DNA of 64,000 nucleotides from Epibacterium sp. Ofav1-8 (GTDB taxonomy: Bacteria > Pseudomonadota > Alphaproteobacteria > Rhodobacterales > Rhodobacteraceae), in NCBI RefSeq assembly GCF_022348185.1, contig NZ_JAKRFD010000003.1, positions 372,001 to 436,000 of the forward strand, in the 5' to 3' direction. The translations under genes and the position numbers were made by a program. This document shows, piece by piece, positions 38,729 through 46,614 of this stretch; position 1 is the first letter of the stretch, and every line of letters begins with the position of its first letter. The notes beneath the pieces are model-generated. The model worked only from the letters and a program-made list of their open reading frames with translations. It was not told where the DNA came from and searched no databases.

Positions 38729-38770
38729 CCCGTGCCAGAGCAGGGCGGGGATGCGGTGCGGGGAAAGGGA

Positions 38771-38794
38771 GAAAGGGGGCCATGGCCCCCTTTC
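38771..38794 (-). terminator. Stem-loop between binding protein and permease genes
   Basis: A perfect 24-base palindrome (arms GAAAGGGGGCCA / TGGCCCCCTTTC) lies 27 bases after the binding-protein stop. This position is typical of structures that let the binding protein be made in excess. Confidence 0.6.
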
Positions 38795-38820
38795 CCTGTC
38801 TTAGTGCAGGATCGGGGCGA

Positions 38821-39528
38821 TCAGAACTTGCCCTCGATCTCCCATTTGTCGAGCATGTCGTTCAGGGTGCCGTCTTCCTTCATGGAGGCGATGGCCGCGT
38901 CGAACTTGCCGCGCAGCTCGTCATCAGACTGGCGGAAGGCCATGCCGATGCCACCACCGAGGTAGACATCACCGAGGAAGATCAGCTCGGATTCTTCCAC
39001 GATCGGCGCCAGGAAGTCCTTGTCCGACAGAACCGCATCCACTTCGCCGGATTTCACCGCGGCGACGGTTTCGTCGGGGGTGGGGAATTCGACCAGCGTG
39101 GCGCCGGTTTCGGCGACATGGGCGGCCTGGATGGTGGCAGCCTGCGCGGCCACGACGCCGCCTTCGACGTCAACGCCTTCGGCCATGGCGGCATAGGCGG
39201 AGGGCGACGGCAGGGTGTAGCCCTGGGTGAAGGCGACAACTTCCTTGCGCTCGTCGGTGATCGACATGCCGGCGATGATGGCGTCGTAGTTGCCGGACAG
39301 CAGGTTCGGAATGATCGAATCCCAGTCGTTGGTCACCCACTCGCAGGTCAGCTCGGCGCGCTTGCACAGCTCGTCGCCCAGTTCGCGCTCGAACCCGTCC
39401 ACTTCACCGGCGTCGTTGATGAAGTTGTAGGGAGGGTAGGCGCCCTCGGTGCCGAGGCGAATGGTGTCAGCCATCGCAAAGCTTGCGGACAGTGCCAGTG
39501 CAGCAGAGCCAAGAAGCAGAGATTTCAT
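38821..39528 (-). CDS. Periplasmic solute-binding protein of the ABC transporter
   Basis: 235 residues with a signal peptide cleaved after AMA (residue 20) and the SBP family 3 core: EGAYPPYNFIND, GFERELGDELCKRA, NDWDSIIPNLLSGNYDAIIAGMSIT. Two Cys (CKRAELTCEW) may form a disulfide as in lysine/arginine/ornithine-binding proteins. Cargo likely a basic amino acid or amine, consistent with the neighbouring polyamine genes. Confidence 0.9.
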   Translation of the reverse strand: MKSLLLGSAALALSASFAMADTIRLGTEGAYPPYNFINDAGEVDGFERELGDELCKRAELTCEWVTNDWDSIIPNLLSGNYDAIIAGMSITDERKEVVAFTQGYTLPSPSAYAAMAEGVDVEGGVVAAQAATIQAAHVAETGATLVEFPTPDETVAAVKSGEVDAVLSDKDFLAPIVEESELIFLGDVYLGGGIGMAFRQSDDELRGKFDAAIASMKEDGTLNDMLDKWEIEGKF

Positions 39529-39567
39529 AGTGTTACTCCCGTTTATTGGTGTTGGTCTGGTTTATGG

Positions 39568-40347
39568 TTATTGAGCCTGTCGCGTGGACGACAGGAACGC
39601 CCGCAGTCGTTCGCTGCGGGTGTTTCCGAAAATCTCGTCGGGGCAGCCTTCTTCCTCGATCAGCCCCTTGTGCAGGAACACGATGTGGTCGGAGACATCG
39701 GCGGCCATGCGCATGTCGTGGGTGACGATGAGCATGGTGCGACCCTCGCTGGCGAGATCCTTGATGACCTTGACGACCTCTTGTTCCAGTTCGGGATCAA
39801 GGGCCGAGGTGGGTTCGTCGAACAGCAGCGCCTCGGGCTCCATGCACAGCGCGCGGGCGATCGCGGCGCGTTGCTGCTGGCCGCCCGAAAGCTGCGCCGG
39901 GTAGACGTCGCATTTGTCGCCGATGCCGACCTGGTCGAGGTATTTGCGGGCGGATTTCTCCACCTCGGCGCGGTCGCGTTTCAGCACCGTCAGCGGCGCC
40001 TCCATCACGTTTTGCAGGATGGTCATATGGGACCACAGGTTGAACTGCTGGAACACCATCGACAGGTTGGTGCGGATGCGCAGCACCTGTTTGGAATCGC
40101 CGGGCTGGCGCATCAGGCCGGTGCCGCGCCAGGTGATCGGTTCGCCCTTGAACAGAATCTCCCCCTGCTGGCTGTCTTCCAGCAGATTGCAGCACCGCAG
40201 CAGCGTGGACTTGCCGGACCCGGACGAGCCGATCAGGGAGACCACATCGCCCCGCTTGGCGGTGATATCCACCCCTTTGATCACTTCCAAGTCGCCGTAG
40301 GATTTATGCAATCCGCGGATTTCGAGTACAGGGGTGTCGTCGGTCAA
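39568..40347 (-). CDS. ABC transporter ATP-binding protein, polar amino-acid type
   Basis: 259 residues. Walker A GSSGSGKST, Q-loop VFQQFNLW, ABC signature LSGGQQQRAAIARAL, Walker B ALLFDEPTSALD and switch His VTHDMRMA all present. First gene of the four-gene transporter operon; its substrate comes from the binding protein at 38821. Confidence 0.93.
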   Translation of the reverse strand: MTDDTPVLEIRGLHKSYGDLEVIKGVDITAKRGDVVSLIGSSGSGKSTLLRCCNLLEDSQQGEILFKGEPITWRGTGLMRQPGDSKQVLRIRTNLSMVFQQFNLWSHMTILQNVMEAPLTVLKRDRAEVEKSARKYLDQVGIGDKCDVYPAQLSGGQQQRAAIARALCMEPEALLFDEPTSALDPELEQEVVKVIKDLASEGRTMLIVTHDMRMAADVSDHIVFLHKGLIEEEGCPDEIFGNTRSERLRAFLSSTRQAQ

Positions 40348-40530
40348 GGTGTTGTCGCCCGGCTATTGTGCAAAGTGGCCCCTATTGGACCAACTTTCCG
40401 GGCGATTGCAATGCGCAAAGGGGGGACAAACCACCGCAATATGCCAATTTCGCACCCGAAACCGCCAGATAGCGCAATGGCCGGGCGCGGGCGCCCGGTC
40501 CCGCTCTCAGCCCGTGCCGGTCCCATGCCG

Positions 40531-41301
40531 TTAGCGCCCCCGTGCGAGCCGGTCCATCACCAGCGTCGGCCCGGGGGGCGTCGGGATCGCGAGGTAGTCG
40601 CTGGGGGTCAGCGGCACGATCTTGCGCAGGTGCAGCCGGGTGCGGTGCTCTTCGGGCAGCGTCTCCAGCGCCTGCTGCATGGCGGCGAGGATTGCGGCGG
40701 CGTCCTCGCCAAGCGCGGTGATGAAGGGCAGGGCCGGGGTCGGTTCGGTCCGTTCCAGTTCGCACAGCTGCGCCATCAGGTCCGGTTCGTAGTCACACAG
40801 CATCTGATAGGTCAGCGCATCCAGGGTGGCAAAATCCGCGCGCCCCTCGGCCACCGCAACGGCCGAGGCCTGATGACTGCCGGTTTCCACCAGCTCTCCG
40901 GGCAGGATGTCCTCGCTGCGCATACGCATCATCGCCGCTGCCCAGCCCGATTGCGACACCGGGTCGTTATAGGCAAAGCGGCTGCCGGCGAATTCGGCGA
41001 GCCGGGCGCCCTTGCGGGCGGCAGGCGCAACAACAACGCTGTTGTAATGGCCTTCGGGACAGCCCGGCAGGCCGTAGTCGGGGGTGCCCACCAGCTCCAC
41101 GTCGCCATAAAGGCGCGCGCGATAAGGCAGGCCGCAGGTCTGCGCCAGCAGCAGATCCGGCGCGCGCCAGGCCTGCCACAGGTCCAGGTCACGGCTCAGA
41201 TGCTCCGGGCCACGCCCCAGTTCTGCGCGGATCGCCTGCCAGAAGGCATCGTTGGCGGGTTGCAGTTCGGGGCGGTCGTACATCGGCAGCAGGGCGATCA
41301 T
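40531..41301 (-). CDS. PhnD-like substrate-binding-fold protein without signal peptide
   Basis: 256 residues resembling phosphate/phosphonate-binding (PhnD/TauA-like) proteins: LLPMYDRPE at the N-terminus, DLLLAQTCGLPYRARL, GSRFAYNDPVSQSGW and GRADFATLDALTYQML. No signal peptide is seen, so a cytoplasmic sensor or a different role is likely. Overlaps the TerB gene upstream by four bases, binding it to that operon. Confidence 0.72.
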   Translation of the reverse strand: MIALLPMYDRPELQPANDAFWQAIRAELGRGPEHLSRDLDLWQAWRAPDLLLAQTCGLPYRARLYGDVELVGTPDYGLPGCPEGHYNSVVVAPAARKGARLAEFAGSRFAYNDPVSQSGWAAAMMRMRSEDILPGELVETGSHQASAVAVAEGRADFATLDALTYQMLCDYEPDLMAQLCELERTEPTPALPFITALGEDAAAILAAMQQALETLPEEHRTRLHLRKIVPLTPSDYLAIPTPPGPTLVMDRLARGR

Positions 41302-41741
41302 GTGCGCGCCTCCGCCCGCTGGCGCGCCATGGCGCTGTCGACGTCGTTCACCCCCAGCAGATTGGAGGCCAGCCGGATCAGCGCATCCTCGTCGTCGTCA
41401 CGCTTGCCATCGGCAAGGGCCACCTGCCAGAGCGCCTCGATGACGCCGGTGCGATCCTCGTAGGGCACCGCATCCTTGATCGCGCGGGTGAAGCGGACGG
41501 TGTCGGGGGCCGCGGCCTCCAGCCCTTCGCCCTGTTCGCGCAGGATCTGGGCGGCACCGCTGTCCAGATCAAAACGGGTGCGCAGGATGCGATCAATCCG
41601 GTCACGTTCCACATCCGCATAGGCGTTGTCGGATCGTGCCAGCCGCACCAGCAGCGCGGTCAGCGCCAGCCGGGCATCCTCGTCGGGCAGGATCGCCGGG
41701 GCAGGGGCCAGCAGCCGGTCCAGAAACTCCTTGAACATCAT
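41298..41741 (-). CDS. TerB-family tellurite-resistance-like protein (second of pair)
   Basis: 147 residues, all-helical; ALTALLVRLARSDNAYADVERDRIDRIL and EALWQVALADGKRDDDEDALIRLASNLLGV carry the acidic positions of the TerB metal-binding fold. Paralogue of the neighbour at 41738; the two genes overlap by four bases. Confidence 0.8.
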   Translation of the reverse strand: MMFKEFLDRLLAPAPAILPDEDARLALTALLVRLARSDNAYADVERDRIDRILRTRFDLDSGAAQILREQGEGLEAAAPDTVRFTRAIKDAVPYEDRTGVIEALWQVALADGKRDDDEDALIRLASNLLGVNDVDSAMARQRAEART

Positions 41742-42208
41742 GCGTCTCCCTGCTGTGTGGGGCTGGTCGCCAATTTGGCGCGCGCCCGGTCGCGTGCGCG
41801 TTTGTTGTCGATCACCGACAGGCCCATCGCCTTGCAGGCGTCATTGACAATTTCGATCTCGCCTTCATGTTCGCGATTGTCCGCCAGCACCACTTCCCAC
41901 AGCGCATCCAGTGCCGCCAGGCGCTCTTCGAGGCCGGTGGTCTCGCGGATGAGCCGGGCAAAGGTGTCGGTCTCGGGCGCGGCGGCGTGCAGCTTTTCAC
42001 AGGTGGCGCGCACCTTGGCAGCCTCAAGCGCGTTGTGGCCGTAAAGGCGCGCCAGGATGCGATCGATCAGGCTGATCTCCTCCAGCAGATAGGCGCGGTC
42101 GGATTGGGCGATCCGCACCAGAAGCGCCCCCAGCGCCAGCTCCGCATCCGGGTCGGGCAGGGATTGGCCCTGGGTCGGGCGAAAGGCCTGAAACAGCTTC
42201 TTCAGCAT
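41738..42208 (-). CDS. TerB-family tellurite-resistance-like protein (first of pair)
   Basis: 156 residues: LALGALLVRIAQSDRAYLLEEISLIDRIL and LDALWEVVLADNREHEGEIEIVNDACKAMGL, the same helical plan as its paralogue. Family members are linked to tellurite or general stress but their chemistry is not known. The tail is basic. Starts at 42208 after an AAGGAG. Confidence 0.8.
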   Translation of the reverse strand: MLKKLFQAFRPTQGQSLPDPDAELALGALLVRIAQSDRAYLLEEISLIDRILARLYGHNALEAAKVRATCEKLHAAAPETDTFARLIRETTGLEERLAALDALWEVVLADNREHEGEIEIVNDACKAMGLSVIDNKRARDRARAKLATSPTQQGDA

Positions 42209-42230
42209 CACAAACTCCTTCTGCGCGGGC

Positions 42231-42524
42231 TCAGCCGTCGTAGCCTTCGATGATTTCCATGTCGCCGGTCGACACCGGATCGCGCAGCGCCTTTGCCTGC
42301 TGATAGGCCACGCTGTCATAGCAGGCCTTGGCGGTGGCGAAATCCTTGAATTCGATCACGACGGTGCGGCTGCGCATCTGACCTTCGCGGACTTCCTTGG
42401 GGCCACCCCGGACCAGAAACCGTGCGCCGTATTCGGCAAAGGGGGCTGCGTTGGCTTCAATATACGCCTTGTAGCGCTCCATGTCGTCAATATCGACATG
42501 TGCGACCCAGTATCCTTTGGCCAT
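42231..42524 (-). CDS. DUF1330 family protein
   Basis: 97 residues with the dimeric alpha-beta barrel plan: GYWVAHVDIDDMERYKAYI, PFAEYGARFLVRGG and VIEFKDFATAKACYDS. Function not known. It begins the run of four minus-strand genes ending at 40531. Confidence 0.85.
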   Translation of the reverse strand: MAKGYWVAHVDIDDMERYKAYIEANAAPFAEYGARFLVRGGPKEVREGQMRSRTVVIEFKDFATAKACYDSVAYQQAKALRDPVSTGDMEIIEGYDG

Positions 42525-42685
42525 GTTTCCCCCACCTGTCTTCGGGCCGGTGACCGGCCTCTGTCGTTTCGCGTTCCAAGCTGTACCAGAACACGGGCTT
42601 TGGCAATCACCACCTAGTGGTGATTGTCGATAATTTCACGGGGAAAGCGCCCGCATGCACATCCTTCAAGCCGCTCTGACACAAG

Positions 42686-42715
42686 AAAAAACGCCCGGGA
42701 CAAAGGCCCGGGCGT
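42686..42715 (-). terminator. Terminator of valS
   Basis: On the minus strand, stem ACGCCCGGG / CCCGGGCGT followed by TTTTTT, 25 bases after the stop. Confidence 0.88.
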
Positions 42716-42739
42716 GAGATATGCATATTTTGCGATGGG

Positions 42740-45700
42740 TCAGCCGATTTCCGACAGGCGGGAGAGGGCTTCCTTGAGCTTGGTTTCCTCTTCCTCGCGG
42801 GCGGCGAGATTCTCGCGGGCCTCCTCGACCACCTCTTCGGGGGCGGAGGCGACGAACTTGGGATTGTTCAGGCGCCCGCGCAATCCGCCCAGCTCCTTTG
42901 CGAGCTTGCCGAGGGACTTTTCCAGCCGCGCCTTTTCGCCGTCGATGTCGATGATGTCGGCCAGCGGCAGCAGGAAGGACGCCCCGGGGGCAGAGATCGA
43001 CACGCAGCCCTTGGGCGCGGTTTCGACCTTGCTCAGGCTTTCGATCCGCGCAAGGCGTTTGATCAGCGTCTCGTTGGCGTCCCAGGCGGCCTGACCGGCG
43101 GCGTCGATATCGGTGACCAGCATATCCACATAAAGCCCGGCGGGCACATGCATCTGGGCGCGGGCAGAGCGGGTGTTCTCAATGACCGAGATCACCCAGT
43201 TCATCTCGGCATCCGCTGCGGGCTTCACCAGATCGGTGGCGGTGTAGGTCGGCCAGTCTGCATGCACCAGCATGGTGTCGCGGCTGCCGGTGGCGCCCCA
43301 GAGTTCCTCGGTGATGAAGGGCATGATCGGGTGCAGCAGGATCATGCATTGATCCATCACCCAGCGCATGGTGGCGCGGGTTTCGGCCTGTGCCTCGGCA
43401 TCATCGCCTTGCAGCAGCGGCTTTGACAGCTCCACATACCAGTCGCAGACCTTGCCCCAGACAAAGCCGTAAAGCGCCTGTGCCGCGTCGTTGAAGCGGA
43501 AGCCCTCCATGGCCTCGTCCACCGTCTCGCGGACGCAGGCGGTTTCGCCGATGATCCAGGCGTTGACGGCGGCCTTGGGGGCGAGCTGGTCGACGGTCAG
43601 CTGCGGCACGGTGTCGGCAAAGACCTCGTTCATCTCGGCAAAGCGCACGGCGTTCCACAGCTTGGTGCCGAAGTTACGATAGCCCGCGATGCGCTGCATA
43701 TCCAGTTTCAGCACGCCGCCAAGGCTCGCCATCGCGGCATTGGTAAAGCGCAGCGCGTCGGCGCCGTATTCTTCGATGATCTCCAGCGGGTCGACCACAT
43801 TGCCGGTGGATTTCGACATCTTCTTGCCCTTGGCGTCGCGCACGAGGCCATGCAGGTAGACGGTGTCAAACGGGATGCGTTCCTGCACGGGCAGGTCTTC
43901 GTCCAGAACCGCCAGCTGCATCATCATCATCCGGGCAACCCAGAAGAACAGGATGTCCTGACCGGTGACCAGCGTCGAGGTCGGGAAATACTTGGACGTC
44001 TCCTCGGTCCATTCCGGCCAGCCCAGCGTGCCGATCGGCCAAAGGCCTGAGGAGAACCAGGTGTCCAGCACGTCGGGGTCGCGGAACATCGGCACCTGCA
44101 TCGGTCCCTCAAAGCTCCGGATGGTGCCTTCGGTGCGCACATCCATCAGCTTGCGCTGCTCGGCGAGGATTTCGACCGCTTCCTGCTGATCTGCAACAAT
44201 GCGGAACTCGGTGCCCTCGGCGGATTGCAGGCGGGCTTTTTCAAGCGCTTCGGCTTCGGTGGCGGCACAGATCGGATACCAGTCGTCCTCACCCGGGACG
44301 TACCAGACCGGGATCTGGTGACCCCACCAGAGCTGACGCGAGATGCACCAGGGTTCGATGTTTTCCAGCCAGTGGAAATAGGTCTTCTCGCCCGACTCCG
44401 GCAGGATCTTCACATCGCCATTGCGCACGGCATCCAGCGCCGGGCCGACGACCTTTTCGGCGTCGACGAACCACTGGTCCGTCAGCATCGGCTCGATCAC
44501 CACCTTGGAGCGGTCGCCAAAGGGCTGCATGATCGGCTTGTTCTCGACCAGAGGGACAGTTTGCGTGACCTCGGTCTCGTTACCGTCCTCATCCTTCACC
44601 TTTGAGGTCATGGTCTGCATGACGGCGAGGCCCTCGTCGGTGATTTCCTGTACCACCAGCTTGCGCGCCTCGAACCGATCCAGTCCGCGCAGGTGATCGG
44701 GCACCAGGTTGATGGCATCCACCTCATTCTCGGTGAAGGCAGCGCCCTTGGCATAGGCCTGCGCCTTGGCGGCGTCCTCGGCATAGGGGGCACCATCGGC
44801 GCGCATCGCGCCCTTCATGTCCATCAGGCGATACATGGGAATACCGCCGCGCTTGGCGACCTGATAGTCGTTGAAGTCATGCGCGCCGGTGATCTTCACC
44901 GCGCCCGAGCCAAAGTCCTTGTCCGGATACTCATCGGTGATGATCGGGATCAGGCGGCGGTGTTCCTTGGGGCCGACTGGGATTTCCACCAGCTTGCCCA
45001 CAATGGGCGCGTAACGCTCGTCCGAAGGATGCACCGCAACCGCGCCGTCGCCCAGCATGGTTTCGGGCCGGGTGGTGGCGATGGAAATGTAATCACGCTC
45101 TTCCTCAAGCGTGACGTTGCCGTCCTCGTCCTTCTCGACGTAGGTGTAGGTCTCCCCGCCCGCCAGCGGGTACTTAAAATGCCACATGTGGCCGGCGACC
45201 TCGATATTCTCGACCTCAAGGTCGGAAATCGCGGTCTCGAAATGCGGGTCCCAGTTGACCAGCCGCTTGCCGCGGTAGATCAGGCCCTTGTTGTACATCT
45301 CCACAAAGACCTTGATGACGGCATCGTGGAAGTTCGGCGAGTTCTCATGCCCGGTGCGGGTGTCGCCTGCCGCACCCGCCATGGTGAAGGCGGTGCGACC
45401 ATAGTCACAGGACGCACCGAGGCGTTTGAGCTGGTTGATGATGGTGCCGCCGGACTGTTCTTTCCATTCCCAGACTTTCTCCAAGAACTTCTCGCGGCCA
45501 AGCTCGGTGCGCGAGGGCTGCTGGGTTTCCGCCAGCTTGCGCTCCACCACCATCTGGGTGGCGATGCCGGCGTGGTCGGTGCCGGGCTGCCAGAGGGTGT
45601 CGAACCCCTGCATGCGCTTCCAGCGGATCAGGATGTCCTGCAACGTGTTGTTGAAGGCATGGCCCATGTGCAGGACGCCGGTGACGTTCGGGGGCGGGAT

Positions 45701-45826
45701 CATGACGCAGTAGGTGGAGGCGCCGGGCTTGGCATTTGCGCCCGCGGTGAAGCAGCCTGCCTTTTCCCAGGCGTCAAACAGGCGGCTCTCCGCCTCGGCT
45801 GCGTTGAAGGTCTTTTCCAGTGCCAT
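42740..45826 (-). CDS. valS: Valyl-tRNA synthetase
   Basis: 1028-residue class I synthetase. HIGH motif as HMGHAFNNT near residue 50, an editing (CP1) domain, KMSKSTGNV near the middle, the anticodon-binding domain, and a C-terminal coiled coil ([22 protein letters not shown]). Start at 45826 (MALEKTF) chosen by family alignment. Its 5' side is bordered by a gene-free 788-base stretch. Confidence 0.96.
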   Translation of the reverse strand: MALEKTFNAAEAESRLFDAWEKAGCFTAGANAKPGASTYCVMIPPPNVTGVLHMGHAFNNTLQDILIRWKRMQGFDTLWQPGTDHAGIATQMVVERKLAETQQPSRTELGREKFLEKVWEWKEQSGGTIINQLKRLGASCDYGRTAFTMAGAAGDTRTGHENSPNFHDAVIKVFVEMYNKGLIYRGKRLVNWDPHFETAISDLEVENIEVAGHMWHFKYPLAGGETYTYVEKDEDGNVTLEEERDYISIATTRPETMLGDGAVAVHPSDERYAPIVGKLVEIPVGPKEHRRLIPIITDEYPDKDFGSGAVKITGAHDFNDYQVAKRGGIPMYRLMDMKGAMRADGAPYAEDAAKAQAYAKGAAFTENEVDAINLVPDHLRGLDRFEARKLVVQEITDEGLAVMQTMTSKVKDEDGNETEVTQTVPLVENKPIMQPFGDRSKVVIEPMLTDQWFVDAEKVVGPALDAVRNGDVKILPESGEKTYFHWLENIEPWCISRQLWWGHQIPVWYVPGEDDWYPICAATEAEALEKARLQSAEGTEFRIVADQQEAVEILAEQRKLMDVRTEGTIRSFEGPMQVPMFRDPDVLDTWFSSGLWPIGTLGWPEWTEETSKYFPTSTLVTGQDILFFWVARMMMMQLAVLDEDLPVQERIPFDTVYLHGLVRDAKGKKMSKSTGNVVDPLEIIEEYGADALRFTNAAMASLGGVLKLDMQRIAGYRNFGTKLWNAVRFAEMNEVFADTVPQLTVDQLAPKAAVNAWIIGETACVRETVDEAMEGFRFNDAAQALYGFVWGKVCDWYVELSKPLLQGDDAEAQAETRATMRWVMDQCMILLHPIMPFITEELWGATGSRDTMLVHADWPTYTATDLVKPAADAEMNWVISVIENTRSARAQMHVPAGLYVDMLVTDIDAAGQAAWDANETLIKRLARIESLSKVETAPKGCVSISAPGASFLLPLADIIDIDGEKARLEKSLGKLAKELGGLRGRLNNPKFVASAPEEVVEEARENLAAREEEETKLKEALSRLSEIG

Positions 45827-46060
45827 GTCAGATGCCCCGTCCGTCGCGTCTCTTGATCTCAGGTGGCGGGTTGAGACCCGCATTTGCTCCTCCAATACCG
45901 AATGCGGCCACAAAGGGGAAGTGCCGAACCGGCGTGGAAAATTCGCGGATCGTGCGGAGCGGGCCGGGGATGATAACCCGCTATTAAGTCTTATTTGAAA
46001 TAAAGGTCTGCAAGGGACGCACCCCACCTCACCCACCACCCCACCGCGTCCCCCTTCTTT
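45827..46060. other. valS upstream region, no protein gene
   Basis: No protein gene visible. AT-rich around 45970-46010, which may hold the valS promoter, then a C-rich tract (46015-46058) of repeated ACCCC/CCACC words that lies directly before the stem-loop at 46065. Confidence 0.5.
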
Positions 46061-46064
46061 CAAG

Positions 46065-46141
46065 TCCCGGCTTCCGTGCCCGGTCAGGTCTGACGCGCAC
46101 CCCGCGAACCTGACCGGGTACACGAGGTCCGGGATTTTTTT
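46065..46141 (+). terminator. Orphan plus-strand terminator-like stem-loop
   Basis: Nested arms CCCGGTCAGGT / ACCTGACCGGG (11 bp) and TCCCGG / CCGGGA, followed by seven T on the plus strand. No plus-strand gene lies upstream, so it may end a small RNA. Confidence 0.7.
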
Positions 46142-46285
46142 GTGGAAAAACGCTGGATTTAGCGGCGGGAGCGAGGGCGATAGGGCGCGCCCAGCGGCAA
46201 AGCCGGAACGGCGAGGTGATGGGCCCCGGAGCCTGTCGTGGCCTCTGTCAAAGCCCCTGACGGTGCGCAAGGCCGGGCGCGCCGG

Positions 46286-46419
46286 GGAAGGGGGAGCTCC
46301 CGCCCCTTTGGCGATGCCCCTGCGGGACCTCGCAAAGCGTTGGGCCGAGCGGGCGCCGTGCCCTGTGGGCACGGCGCCCGCGCCACCGCGATGCGCATCG
46401 CGCAGCGCAATCCCTCTGA
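46286..46419 (+). repeat. Dispersed GC-rich hairpin element, copy C
   Basis: GGGGGAGCTCCCGCCCC module, spacer, TTGGGCCGAGCGGGC, hairpin GGCGCCGTGCCC / GGGCACGGCGCC, then CGCGATGCGCA, CGCAGCGCAA and CCCTCTGA. Same architecture as copies A and B. Confidence 0.8.
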
Positions 46420-46465
46420 CAGGGGCCGATCACAGGGGCCGATCACAGGGGCCGATCACAGGGGC
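46418..46465. repeat. 13-bp tandem repeat, about 3.7 units
   Basis: Unit CACAGGGGCCGAT at 46418 (first base differs), 46431 and 46444, then a partial at 46457. Related CACAGGGGC words continue to about 46501. Confidence 0.85.
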
Positions 46466-46614
46466 AGGGCGCGGCGCGCGGCCCGGGCGTGTCACAGGGG
46501 CGGTTCACGGGGGCGGTGAGAATTTTCTCCGCGCCATGGTCCGGGATCACTGGACAAGCCTGTCGGGCGCATTAGGCTCCGCCTGAGCTAAGCGCAGGCA
46601 GAGGAAACCATCTG

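Noticed and set aside
38782-41463. 893-codon plus-strand open frame
   Set aside because: Antisense to the ABC transporter genes and the PhnD-like gene; low-complexity shadow product.
41298-42208. Complete tellurite-resistance (ter) operon
   Set aside because: Only TerB-fold proteins are present; TerA, TerC, TerD and TerZ-type genes are not seen.
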